The notes under the pieces were generated by a model. It was not told the DNA's origin, did not search any database, and saw only the letters and a program-made list of their open reading frames with translations. Positions 24,007 through 36,158 of a stretch of 64,000 nt of DNA are shown piece by piece. Origin of the DNA: Morella rubra (taxonomy: Eukaryota; Streptophyta; Magnoliopsida; Fagales; Myricaceae); NCBI GenBank assembly GCA_003952965.2, contig RXIC02000100.1:1-64000 (forward strand), in the 5' to 3' direction. Each line of letters begins with the position of its first letter. Position 1 is the stretch's first letter. A program made the position numbers and the translations under genes.

Positions 24007-25287
24007 CTAGGTTCTAACTTTGTTCTCGTTGTTTCCCATGTAGTTTGCAACGTAATCTATAACTTCATCTCTAGTGCCTTGAACTGGGCTATTTGCATTT
24101 GTAATTCCAGCTTCTCTCTCCTTAGGTTATCGTTCTCCTTCAGAAGTAGCAGACGATTGCTTTCCTCCATGGAAGTCGTGGAGCTTACTTCAGAAGCCTT
24201 CAGGTATGCTGGAAAGGCACTAGGTCGCACTTCTTCCTTGTGATCTCCACTAGCATATGCCGACTCCCTTTCTGGAACTTCTCATGCTTGAATTCCCATC
24301 TTTTGGAAGATGTTTTCTTGAATCCCTGCTCTTTGGATGGAAGTAGGTATTAGCAACAAAGCCCAAACGTAGGTAATAGAATCAAATTCTGAGACTAGTT
24401 TACCTTGCCCCTAAACCCGGCAGGTATGAAGAAGAAATTTGATCTCAAGACTCAATTGTTTTTTTGTTTTTTTTGTCTGAGCTCTTACAAACATTTTCAT
24501 TTTTGAAACTTGGCACCTCTTGAGAACAATAATTCCAGTGTGAACTCTCCCTTTTTTTCTTGTTCTGGCCAGCGTGATTATTTTGACTTGTTGAGAACAT
24601 CACATTCTTTTGACTCCACTGTTCTCCTTGCTTTAACCATGACTAAATTGGTCGAGTTTGCGATTCAATCAACTATAGTCTTTATCCTCGACGTCTTTGA
24701 AAAACGAGCATCCAACATTAATTATGCTCGTAAATGCATAGAGGTCATATGTTTGCTTCTCTTCAAATTCTATGAATGAGCGAGACGTGATCATTCAACT
24801 TCTGATAGATTCCTCAAATTATAAGGGAGAGATTTCTACCACCATGCATAAATCTTAATTATGTTGCTAGAATTCTTCACTACATGCATCTGAAATGATG
24901 AGTTATTTAGCATAAACGAGGATCTACTTATGGTGCTCATGAATTTCGTAAGATGAGATGCCATTCTTTTGTGCGTAGGCGAAGGCGAGAGAGAGAGAGA
25001 ACGGAGAGAGAGCTCACATAGGTATTCAGCTGGCGAACGAAGCTGGAGAAGTTGTTGTGCTTGAAAAATTTTGGCAACACGAGCTCCGAGAATTCGGCTG
25101 GAGACCATACTACAAACCCGTTTCCCTCCGCATTCCATGACACAGTTCTCTTGCCATCATCATCCGCTCCTCCTTCTAAGAAATCATAAGTCTTTGACAA
25201 AAATGGAGCCGGGCATCGTGTCCTCGGAGACTCGGCTGGACTCTTGCTTTTGCCGGCCTGGTTCAGCTCCAACACATTTCTTGCCAT
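24007..25287 (-). pseudogene. Class B heat-stress transcription factor, right copy, frameshifted
   Basis: This mirrors 15187-16467: exon 1 is 25287-25018 and exon 2 begins at 24325. Here the heptad region that is broken on the left is open ([20 protein letters not shown]). However, one A is missing from the GAA codon after KKC, and one T is missing from TTATTA near the end, producing an early TAG. The left copy is intact at both of these sites. Taking the majority base at each site gives an uninterrupted frame ending about 20 codons after the heptads. The second exon also differs by a G/C substitution (AAG against AAC). Either both copies are decaying independently or the indels are sequencing errors. 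Confidence 0.85.
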
Positions 25288-27566
25288 GCCTAAACTTCAC
25301 TTACGGTTCCCAAACCATTCTTGTTGCTCGCCCTCTTTTTTATATATAGCAGCACTCTCTGCCAGTGCCGTGAAAGGTGGACAAACTTTTTCTTTTTTGT
25401 CGGTCTCTTTTTGCTTTTCTTCTTTCTTTATTGAAACTCCTTCTAAAGTGCATGCAGCTTTTTTTTTTCTTTTCTAAATGCATGCAGCTTGTATTTGAGG
25501 CCAAACGAGATATATATTTCGGTAATATTTTAAACGTTGAAATCTTAGCCAAAGATTGAGATGCGACGGATGATGTGATCTTGGGGAGACCAGGGAACTT
25601 TTCGTGATTTCAGCATGCGGCAGTGACAAGTGGCACTTCAGCATGAGGTACCTAGCTACTAAGAATTTAGGTATATATTTTTTTTCTAAGCAAATAATTA
25701 ATTTAGGTAAATATTATTTAGTTGCAGAGGAAGGAAACCAAACTCGAACTTAACAGTTAAGCAATTACATAATATGCATGTCGGCTTGTCTTTCAACTAA
25801 ACCCAAATCCGAACTTAAAAGTAAAACAATTAACAAGCATACAGAATTTGAACATCTAATTTTAAATTGACTTTCATCTTCTAAAATTTGATTACCTAGA
25901 TTTTAGCGAGATTAGCTTATATTTGGATGTCAATAATTGTTTTAAAAATAAATCAATTTTTTTTAAATTTCAATAACTTTTTATAAATTTAAAAATTTTA
26001 AATTCTAATAATTTTTATAAATTTAATATTTTTTACAAATTCCAACAAATTTTTCACCAATCCTAACAAAATCTATACTTTAAAAAAAAAACATCACCAA
26101 AAAACTTTTTTGTCCATCTAAACTCGCATCAACAATATTCCAAAATATTATTAAATGCTGATGTCCTGCTCTATATTGCTCTGCTGATGTTGCTGTCTGA
26201 TGTTGTAGCTGGTCTGCTGCAGGGGATTTTCATACTATGAAGGTTTGATAGTAAATCAAAATTGTATATATTTTTTTTCTAGAGCCATACAACGAGAGAT
26301 TTTCATTGGTCAAAATGTTTTCATAATTGCCAAATCATTGGTGTCTGCTGGTGTGCTGTTGTTGCTGTCTGATGTTGTGGTCTGCTGCATGGGATTTTCA
26401 TTTCTAGCTGCTGCTACCCTGTTTTCTACTCTGTTGTTACCTCTGTGTCTGCTGTATGCTCTGCTCTTATTGTTTAATATCTGGTTTTGGACTCCTATTG
26501 ATGTAATGTTTGAATCCACCGTATACAATCCTCTTATCAATGAATCATTTTGAGTGTCTTGATTCTGCTATTCATCTAATAGAAGCCACAAAGGAGGACT
26601 GAAATGTCCCAAATATGTAATTGAAATTTTACTCCAAAATCTAACTAATCACAAATTGAAATAAGAGGAATTCTTCAAACAATTGACAAAAAAAAAAAAA
26701 CTTACTGTCGGCATAACAGAAGGAAAACTACTCTAAAACTAATGAAGTTAAAACCCAATACGACATTAATTTTCACTAAACAAAAGGATCGCGAGTGGCT
26801 TTGTGTACTGTGGTGGGTGCATTGAATGTTTATCAACTCGTGTGTCATCGTATCGGTGAGCCGACGAGTACAACAAAAGAACAGAAAATCTAAAGAAGGG
26901 CCGCGAAGTCTGACCCAGTTTTGGAAGAGTCTCGCAAAATGCCTCGTGTCTGCCATGCCAAGATAAACAACTATTCTACTCCACGTGATGTAATCAATTT
27001 CGACATCACTATCTTATCAGATGCATGCTTTGTTAATTAGCCCCTGGAGGTGGGAGGGTAGAGAAATCCAATCCAATGCTGCTCATCGCACGCATCTCTT
27101 GGCCCGGGTTAATCAACGCCACCAATTAAAGGCTGCGATCGATTGGTGGTGGGTGGGCTACGATGAAACGCCTGCGTTTCTTGACAAGGTCTTCTCGTAC
27201 GGATAAGCACCATTTGTCAGTATATGGAATCTGCGAGAGTCGTTGGCAACCTCGATTTGACTGCTCTCAGCTGGTTAGGTGTTTACCATTTGGCTTTCGC
27301 GTGACGATCACCTTTTTCTTTAGGCCTTAAAGTATATGGAAGAAAGAACATGACGATCACCATGATCGATATTTATTTTCATGCCTTAATAAAAGAATAT
27401 ATATAGTTAATTCCATCTAGTCATGGTTACGCATCCATCAAATTTGCATAAAGTTTCAACCTCTCTCTTCTTTGGACCCTTCTAGTGTTGATTGTATAAA
27501 AAGGAAAAAAGTGTAGTTATATTGATCAAATATTAGTATATTAAATTGCCTCTTTCTGCCAACCAA

Positions 27567-27639
27567 GTTGCTGTGGTGTAGTGGTTATCACGTCAGTCTT
27601 ACACACTGAAGGTCCCCAGTTCGATCCTGGGCAGCAACA
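27567..27639 (+). tRNA. tRNA-Val (anticodon UAC), right copy
   Basis: The 73-nt cloverleaf is identical to the left-arm gene: acceptor GTTGCTG/CAGCAAC with discriminator A, anticodon loop CTTACAC (anticodon TAC), T-loop TTCGATC. A T run (TTTTGTTTTTTTT) lies about 14 nt downstream and would serve as a Pol III terminator. It is head-to-head with the left copy across the palindrome. Confidence 0.93.
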
Positions 27640-27752
27640 GTTAGAATAGATTTTGTTTTTTTTACCCTCCAGCTACTCCCATTCTATCGTTCAAAGAGAA
27701 CCAGAGAATTATTCATGGAGACAATACGCCTAAGAGAACATCAACTTTTCAC

Positions 27753-27932
27753 TGTTTAGACCCACTTTTTCAGGATTCAGAGAAGTGGAAAATTGCTCAA
27801 GTGATCTTATTCAAATGAATCAATCGTTTATATATACACAGTCTCTATAACAGTTTGTATAACTGTTTAACAAATCAAACTAACTCACTGAACTAATAAC
27901 TAACTATAACTAACGATAGTTATTGTAAAACA
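27753..27932 (-). repeat. Possible solo LTR, right copy
   Basis: This mirrors 12531-12710: a TG...CA bounded, 180-bp block with TTAGTTA repeats and a TATATATA core. No target-site duplication was found; the assignment is tentative. Confidence 0.3.
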
Positions 27933-28338
27933 CTTTGAGAACTTCCCCCACGTTAGGAATAGTGACGAGGATGTTGGGGTAACGGAGAGTGGGTGTGCTG
28001 TGTGCAGGCCCAGGCACCACAGAGACGACGCTTTTCTATTTCTTGTTTTTCATAGGAAATACAATATTTTATTGCAAGGGGAAAATTACTACCGGTAGAA
28101 GGGCAAACAGATGGCCCAGAGGGTTAGCAATAACCCTATTGAGCTCGAGGCCCATAACAGACAGTAAAGACTAAAGAGGCTCAAACCCCTTAACAAGTGG
28201 ATACAAAGCTTCAACTGTTCTCAATGGCCCAAACAGAATTGGGCACAAAGGCCCATTAAGAAACCAACCCACTATCCACATATACTCGAGATGCAAGAGA
28301 TTCGGTGACGACAACCAACCTTAGCAGTCCAGACACGG

Positions 28339-29584
28339 GTTCAGTTATTGTGCAAAGCATAATGGGTTGAAGCACTATGAAGCAAGTTTGCGATCCGATG
28401 GTTGTAATGGTGTCACGTCATTTAATGAAAGATCCAAATCGTTGACTCGTACCCGACCTAGATAACCAAACTCGCCCACCCGTTTGGAAACAAAACAACC
28501 GAATGCCAACTTCAAAGGTTGTGTTTGAGTATTAAAATTTTAGAGATTAAAATTTTAGAGTATTGAAATTGGTGAAAAAGTGAAGAGATAGATTATTTGA
28601 ATGAATTTTTTATATTTATTATAGTGAAAAGTAATAATTTAATGGGGGGAGAAAGATTATATTGTAATTATTTTATTATGTTAAAATTTTAGAAGACCTA
28701 AAATTTTAGTAAACAAACAAACCCTTTAGTGTTGCTTGTCGTTGATCTTCCACCCGCTTGAAAGGAAATCGAAATTGCTCCAGGTATAGTTGCCCTTCCA
28801 CCCATTTGAAAGGCTTGTCCAAAATCATTGCTCTTAATGGTGACAGATTGATTTACCCAAAAATCGCACCTCTTCCTCTAGTGGGTCGGTTCTCTGAATC
28901 TTTCGACACCTCTTCATTTTGAATCGCAACTGCTTGGGATTGTACTAGCTCACCTCACTCTTAATTTCACGTATTCCAATTGTGAATCTTTCTACAAAAA
29001 TCGCACCTCTTCCTCCAGTGGTTTTCGACACCTCTCCCCCATTGGAAGCTGAAGGTTTTGGGTTTCTCCTAATAGCAAATCTTCCTTCTAGTTCTAAATA
29101 ATTCAAAGGAAGTAATGATTTTGGGTGTTATGAAATCGGTAGAAAAGATCAGAAGTCATTCTCACAAGCCATAGATGATCTCAAAACGTGGCAAAGTTCG
29201 GCAAGTACTTTCCTACAGACTTGCCTGGATGGCTTTGAGAATGCAACTGGAACTATAAAGAACACCATGGACAGTCACCTGAAGAATTCAACTGAACTAA
29301 CCCGCAACAGCCTCGCTATCCCCAGATAGATTTCGAATGTCTTGGGCTCTGTGAAGCTAAGGTGATTTGGTCTCAACGATGAAGAGGCAAGCAAAGAGAG
29401 ATTTGAATAGGCATACGGGTTGAAAGAGATGGTTTCACAGGCGACGGGTCGAGATTTTCACAGGTCGGGTCACCCTTCAAATGGGTGAGAATTCATTAAA
29501 TGAAGTGGCACCATTACAACCGCCAGATCGCCAACTTCTTATCTCAGCCGTTGTTTCGCATCATGCTTTGCACAATAGCCGAAC
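28339..29584. mobile_element. Inverted-repeat element with 90-bp ends, right copy
   Basis: This mirrors 10900-12124. Terminal inverted blocks are at 28339-28428 and 29493-29584. The nested MITE is at 28514-28727. Non-coding as far as can be seen. Confidence 0.5.
28514..28727. mobile_element. Nested small MITE, right copy
   Basis: Mirror of 11755-11949, but with an extra 17-bp stretch that repeats the TTTTAGAAGACC/AAAATTTTAG region near 28688-28708. This small tandem duplication distinguishes the arms. Confidence 0.55.
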
Positions 29585-31559
29585 TAACACAATCACAGCT
29601 CAAGAAGGGGGTAGTGGAGGAGGGACCCACGTGGTGTCGATTCTGCTTCCCCAAAGGACTTCTTTCGCAAGCTCTAGCTAAAGAGTAGGGGAGATCGGCA
29701 GAAGATAAACCACAGTTTTCAACAGTATCTGGGAACGACACATAAAACCAAGGTTTTTGTGTGACAAAGTTTAAACAAAGCTAAATTACTCCCTATGTTT
29801 AGTCTCAATTCCAAACAGATCATGTCGTTAACTTAGTGGATGTAAATGCACACATGACTAACGACGCGCACATAGAAATTGATCGCTCAATTAAAAAAAA
29901 AATCTCGTCCAATCGCAATGTAACATGTATCAGTAAAATAAAATATAAGGAAAATTGGCAATATGATCACTAGGTTTATACCACACTGACGATTTAATCA
30001 CTAGTTTCATTTTTTTACTTTATGGTCACTAGTTATAGTGTGACGATATGGTCTTTCCGTCCATATTCCGTCATTGCATCTAACGGTAATGTTGTACACA
30101 TCATCATTTTGACCAGCTCAGTGTCTATTATCCACCTCAGCAGCCTAATGATTGATTCGTAAACAAAACACGCCGTTTGATTTTTCTTCTTCTATCTCTT
30201 TGACTAGCATGCGTCTTCGTCGCTTCTCTCGTTTGTCTAAGTCGAGCTCCACGATTGGTTCCTTCGCTTGCTGATCACCGAGAAGTCTGAATCCTCGTCG
30301 GACTTGTTCATCTCTGGTGGCCTTAGGGACCTCGACAACGTTGTTTCATGCAACTTGCGGTTCAAGTAGGAGTTGAGTATCTCCGACCCTTTGAGAACAT
30401 ACTCTTGGCAGTGCGCTGGGCATATGAAATCTTCTCTGTGAGGTTATGCCAGACGAAGCCATTTTTGTGGCTCCTAAAACGACACATCGAATCAACATAT
30501 AGCATGGGACTAATAAAAAGATCGAAGAAAGTGTCTGCTTTAACAATAGAAGAAAGTGTGAGACCCAGACAACCTACAGTGATGTCACCTAGGCCAATTG
30601 CAATGTTGTTCCCGACCACAGTAACATGTCTATGTATTAAATTTCAAACTTGGGTCAAGACCAAAAGGTTATGCCTCCTTCTGTTGAGGCTCCTGGCGTT
30701 TAGTTCCACCCTTTCAGCTACAATTGTCATGGCTACATGCCAACAAGCCATGAAAAAACTAATTTCTTCACAGTATCTGTCAAGGCAAAGTACAACAACA
30801 CTCCGTCTTCAAGTTTGTTCCTTAAATTGTTTTGTCAAATGATTTTATTCTTACTAGCAGAATTTCTCTTCATCTTCTTCTTTGTATTGTTTACTAAAAG
30901 CTTGCCGTAAGTGCTTATATGATCGCAAATGGTATTGTAAGTGCTTCTGGCCATTTCGGTTTCGAAATGGCAGAAGTTTCTCTTGTATAATTGCCTCAGA
31001 AATACGTTGAACCCAAAATTATAAAGTCAAAACTCAAAAGTATGAGACTCAAATGCATCCACGATGAACCAGAAGCTTCATTTCTTTCAAGTAAAGCAAA
31101 ACGAAACATTGAAGAAGGGCACTTGTAAGGAAGACATCAATTGCCCATTAAAGTATGTCAAACAGTTCATTAACTCTTTTCGGGATTGGAATCACTTGCA
31201 TAAGGAGCTTCTGTAAACAGGCACAGACAGGCCCGAATAATCTAAGGCGGCTCACAGATCCTTCTCATTCCTTTTACCAATAAAAAACTTAGCCAGATTG
31301 GGAATCGCCTTCATCTTCTTCTTAATAATGAAAGAATTAATATGTCAAGCTGCTGGGGAGGCAGACTTTCGAAACTTGGCTCACCTGGATGGAGTCACGT
31401 TGCCATTACCTTTCACAGAGTTTCTAGGCAATGCTCGTTGCAAATGTTCTGCTTCTGCATTTTCTGTATTCTTCTCACATTTCTATCTTCGGTTATGGAA
31501 TCCTCCCTCCATCATTCACTTTCCAGAAAGTGACTTTTGTGCTCTCAGCTCTGTAGGCA

Positions 31560-31790
31560 TCTCGTTCTTCCTCCATCCTCATCTCTCTATCTCTCTTTGA
31601 GCTAATTCTGTCCTCATCAGTATTTCCTTATCACTGGCCTTTAGAGCTTCAATCAATGCATGAGCTGCTTCAACCTTCTTATCAGCAATTTCTTCAGCCC
31701 CGCCTGCACGCGCCATCAAATACTTATTTTCTTCCTCCAAAGAGTTTGTTGTGGCGATTAGTCGTCGCCCTCGATATGGTAAACCCACCG
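31560..31790 (-). pseudogene. Coiled-coil gene fragment, right copy
   Basis: This mirrors 8780-9010. The frame reads GRRLIATTNSLEEENKYLMA, then DKKVEAAHALIEALKASDKE, and breaks at AQREIER. It differs from the left copy by scattered single-base indels and one W/L substitution. The parent gene was not recognised. Confidence 0.4.
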
Positions 31791-32060
31791 AGAAACCTTT
31801 TCTTACAGCTGTGTTTGCTTTTTACTTCACACTCCACCGAGAAACAGTGATAACTAGTTAGGGTTTAGAAAATGTATGGTTGGCTTCATTTTCAATTACA
31901 AATGCTTTTTAGGAATACATCATTTTCAGAAGCATTTTCAGTGAGCAAAAAAGGTCTTGAATTTTATCATAGCTCTTTGATCTGACATAATATGGAGCTG
32001 AGAAACCTACATAGGCTGATTATCTACTGATGCATTCATTATTTGGAGTAGGTTTTCACC

Positions 32061-32280
32061 ATGTTGCTCATTTCAAGCATTCGGCAGCCTTGCAATAGCT
32101 CAAGTCGGAAAGAATGAAAATTCTTACGCAGGTTGGCTACCCATTTGTGGCCAAGTTCCCAAGTATTGCAACCAAGTAAAAGGAGCTCTTGTTGCTGGCT
32201 TCATTGAAGTCATTATATGCACAGTGCTTCTTCTCTATTCCATCTAGGATGTCCTAGATCCCCTTCTCATGCACAAGACT
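32061..32280 (+). pseudogene. CASP-like protein C-terminal fragment, right copy
   Basis: This mirrors 8255-8476. Two bases are lost near 32083-32095 (ATTCGGCAGCCTTGC against ATTTTGGCAGCCTTAGC on the left), so the start of the fragment is out of frame here, while [13 protein letters not shown] and the last membrane span are retained. The same premature TAG follows LLLYSI in both arms, so that lesion is older than the duplication. Confidence 0.7.
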
Positions 32281-32924
32281 TACATAAGGTCTCGAGTTCA
32301 AGGAGCTTGACCCTTGCTCTAAATGTTTCTTAGAAGACAGGGTGTAAAGCAAATTATTAACGGGTTTATTCCCTGGTGGACACAGACCTTCTAGCATTTT
32401 CAGAGCATCATATCAATGGGTTTAGATGTGTGGTAGATGGGGTGGCCAAGGAAGCTAGAAAGATCCTGCACAAGTAGTAGACGACGGGGATGCAACGATG
32501 TTTTTAGGTTGGTGACCCATTCCTGGACAGTAGTAGACGACGAGGACGTATCACTTTTTATAGGTTTGAAATACTGAATCATTTAGCAAACGTTGAATGG
32601 GCACGTGACGTGGTTAATTGAAATTGCGTTTTGTTGAATAGGATGTTGACATCGTAAATAATGGCGTGTACAACATTTCCGTTAGATGCAATGACGGAAT
32701 ATAGACGGAAGGACCATATCGTCACACGGGTATGGACTCAATGACCATAAAGTAAAAAAATGAAACCTAGTGACTAAATCGTCAGCATGGTATAAACCTA
32801 GTGACCAAATTGCCAATTTCCCTAAATATAAATAAAAATATTTTAAAAAAAAAAAATTAATCTAAAATTAATAAAAAAAACATAATAATTAAATTAATTT
32901 TTTTTAAAAAAAAAAAAAAGGGAG

Positions 32925-33095
32925 AAGGATCGAAGGTTTCACAATGGAGGCCCCTTCCACGGCCGCACTGTTGCAGGATGGGGGAGGTCCCTAACCGCCC
33001 CAAAGCCAGGGTGGAGGAGGGATTCCTCCTCCTCTATTGGGCACCCAGAACTGGGCGCCTAGACTCCCTTACAGCCACGTCTCCGATCCTTTCCC
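32925..33095. repeat. GC-rich palindromic insert, right copy
   Basis: This mirrors 7560-7730: a GC-rich block between T/A homopolymer tracts, with GGGCACCCAGAACTGGGCGCC forming an imperfect local palindrome. It contrasts sharply with its AT-rich surroundings. Confidence 0.45.
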
Positions 33096-33552
33096 TTTTT
33101 TTTAAAAAAAATTATTATTATTATGTTTTTTTTATTAATTTTAGATTATTTTTTATTTTTTAAAAATATTTTATTTTTTTTATTTACTAATACGTGTCAC
33201 GTTGCGATTGAGTGAAATTTTTTTTTTAAATTGATCAATTTCTACTATAGGCTGTTTAGCACATGTGCATTTCTATCTACGGAAATCTGTTGGATTGAGA
33301 CTAAATCTTAAGAATATTTTTAAGAAAAATCTGAGAACTGATCTGGAAAAATTTAAAACACCAAGTATGTGCGTAGTAATTTAGCCTACAAACAATTGCC
33401 CGAAACAATTTTTTCTGGATTCTTACTCCCTGGTTTCTACCTCTCCCCACAGTAGTTCTTCCATCGTTCAAGGGCGAGGGGAGAACATGTAGCGACCACC
33501 CTTAAAACCAAGAAACCCATTTTCGTTATCTGTTACTTGCTTCTTCACCCAA

Positions 33553-36158
33553 ATGAAGCCATTATTCCAAAGCCGATCGCCTCTGCGTCCTCTGTCCCCT
33601 TCTCAGAAGCTTCTTGTGCATTTCTTTTCCTCGAAGGCCAGGCATTCTCTGTACAGAAGAATTTCGCCGCTTGGGGACCCTAACGTCTCAGTTGTGCCAG
33701 TACTGGATCAGTGGGTCCAAGAAGGTAGGCCTGTTCAAATAGAAGAGCTTCGGAATATTATAAAGGAGCTCAGAGTTTACAAACGCTTCAAACACGCTCT
33801 CGAGGTTGAGTCTGACACTTTCTGATAATTTTATCTTGTTTTTTTTTTTGTCAGTTTTATTACACTGTCGCTTTGGAAAATCGTAGGATTCTTGAAAGAT
33901 TGAATTTGTTGACTGAAGGAAATGGTCAATTAAAATTCTCAAATCAAATTAGAGTGGGAGGAGTAAATATCACTTTGACGTGCTTGACTTGTTGTTTCTT
34001 AAGTGATAGTTGCTTTTCTTTCAATCTTCTAGCCAATTGAAGCAAATGGGTTTGAAAATTAACACAGAAATCTGTATGCGTACTAGTATTTTACCCCATT
34101 GTATTACACAATCTATGAGTACCACTTTTAATGAGTAAGACTGCAGAAATTTATAGCTTGTACTTCTGTCCTTGTTGATGAAGGCATTTCAAATTTCCAT
34201 TGAATGAGAAAGTACTTTTATCGTTGGTATTAGGGATAGGTAGCAAATTGTGTTCTTGCAGGGCATTAAGTATTGTTCCTTTTTTTCTTTTTTCGTTCTC
34301 CAATTATGATTTGAATTTTATAACTTGAAGCTAGTATCTGAATTTGGGGTGAAATTAGTAAAGCTAACGAAGGTAGGGAAATATTCCTCATATCTTTGGA
34401 ATTGAAATGTCACACACCTTGCATGGTAATTGTATTGAAATTTTCAAAATGAAGCAGAAATGTTGCTAGGAATTGTGTTTTGGGTTCTACTGTCAACTGG
34501 CTTCAATTTCAATAATATAGAATTTTGAGTTTGCTCTGGAAATGCAAAGGCATCCAATCGACATGCTAGTTCATTAGCAAGTTTTCCCGTTGCTTACTGT
34601 CATAAGGATATATGGGCTCTCTCTTCAGCTGCTGGGGCCATGATTGAGCATTCTGAGACTATGGAAGAAGTGGAACATCAGATTTTTTGAACTAAGTTTA
34701 TGGTTTATAAAACTACCCAGAAGATGGAGAAAGGATGAGGATATTTCCTTGATCTAAGCATGGGGACTTAATTTGGGGTTGTTTTAGTTGTAAGCCAAGT
34801 AGTTTGAGTCCAAAATCTTATCCAATTTGGGGAATGGTCACCTTGGTTGAATTTTATGTGCTTGGTGCACTAAAATCCATAGTCCCAAACTGCACCCCTC
34901 CATGCCCTCTTTTGCCCTTTCCCCACCTCCTTCAAACATCAATAAAGACAAAATTTCCTAGGTTGGATGTATTTAATGATGGTGGTTGGCCAATATGATT
35001 CGTTCATATTAACAAATCAATTATATTTTCTCTATTCAGATTCCAATTCTGTTTTTTGTTTTTCATGCTCTCTTGTCACTTTCCAGATATCGCAATGGAT
35101 GAGTGACAGAAGGTACATTCCTCTTTCAACTGGTGATATTGCAGTAAGGATGAACTTGATCTTCAAAGTTCACGGCCTAGAACAAGTAGAACTATTTTAA
35201 TAGCATCCCAGGAAAATTGAAAAGTTTTGTGGTGTATACTGCTCTTCTCGACTGCTATGCTCATGGAAAGTCTGTGGAGAAAGCAGAGTTTGTGATGCAG
35301 AAGATGAGGGATATGGGATTTGCTAAGCAACCTCTATGTTACAATATAATGATGAATCTATACTACAAAATCGGGGAATATGAAAAACTAAATTTCTTGA
35401 TGCTCAAAATGGAGGAATAAGGCATCTATTTTGACCAATACACTCTCAGCATCCGGCTGAGCGCATATGCAGCTGTTTCCAACATTGAGGGGATAAATAA
35501 TATTGTTGCAAGGATGGAATCTGATCCACAGCTGGTTTTGGACTGGAACAGTTATGCCATTGCGGCAAATGGATATCTAAAAGTTGGGCTACCAGACGAG
35601 GCTCTGGCCATGGCAAAGAAATTGGAGGTATTCGTGGTGAATGCCAAAAGGAGCAATATTGCTTTGGATCTGCTCCTCAAACTGTATGCAGAAACTAGGA
35701 AGAAAGATGAGCTTCACCGCATCTGGGAACTTTACAGGGGTAAGGAGAAAATATACAACAAGGGCTACATAAGCATGATAAGCTCACTTTTAGCATTTGA
35801 TGATATTGAAGGTGCAGAGAAGATATTTCAGGAGTGGGAATCCAGAAAATTGTCCTATGACTTCCGTGTTCCAAACTTATTGATTGATGCATATTGCAAA
35901 AAAGATCTTTTAGCAAAGGCTAAAGCCCTAGTAAACAAGGTAGTGACTAAAGGAGGTAAGCCTTCGGTTGACTCATACTATTTGGCAAGTGGATATCTTG
36001 AGGATAATCACATACCAAAGGCACTGATGAAAGCAATTGCAGTGTGCCCACCCCATTGGAAACCCAGCAAGGAAACTTTGGCTTCTTGTGTAGAGTGCTT
36101 GGAAGGGAAGGGAGATGTGGTAGGAGCTGACAAGTTCATAAATTCATTTGAGGGTTGA
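33553..36158 (+). pseudogene. PPR protein pseudogene, right-arm copy (At2g20710-like)
   Basis: Exon 1 (33553-33804, 84 codons) starts MKPLFQSRSPLRPLSPSQ, a typical mitochondrial presequence, followed by the family hallmarks LYRRISPLGDPNVSVVPVLD and IIKELRVYKRFKHALE. A long intron follows, and exon 2 starts at 35087 (ISQWMSDRRY). It is a paralogue of the PPR gene at 18123. Lesions: a frameshift after EQVE near 35190 (reading resumes NSIPGKLKSFVVYTALLDCY), TAA at 35418 where MEE should run into GIYFDQYTLS, and a stop after FINSFEG at 36158 with family-like sequence continuing in another frame (CLLNYIEKGETK). The same lesions are in the left arm, so the gene died before the arms separated. Confidence 0.87.

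Larger units (their letters stand above)
29779..33391. mobile_element. Long-TIR element with gene fragments, right-arm copy
   Basis: This is the best-preserved copy of the element. Its ends read GCTAAATTACTCC inward from 29779 and GGCTAAATTACTACG inward from 33391. Inverted similarity extends several hundred bases: blocks around TTTAGTCTCAAT, then AATTGATC, then a subterminal block of about 160 bp at 29950-30110 against 32665-32825 with shared GACGATATGGTC and TATTCCGTCATTGCATCTAA. The interior carries the coiled-coil fragment, the CASP-like tail and other fragments. The GC-rich insert lies just inside one end, between the subterminal blocks. No transposase was seen. A Pack-MULE-like, non-autonomous element is the best guess. 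Flanking duplications were not convincing. Confidence 0.55.

Noticed and set aside
26245..26553. 102-codon hydrophobic frame in the right arm
   Set aside because: It is low-complexity translation of the CAG/CTG-rich repeat region on the opposite strand; the left-arm counterpart is not preserved.
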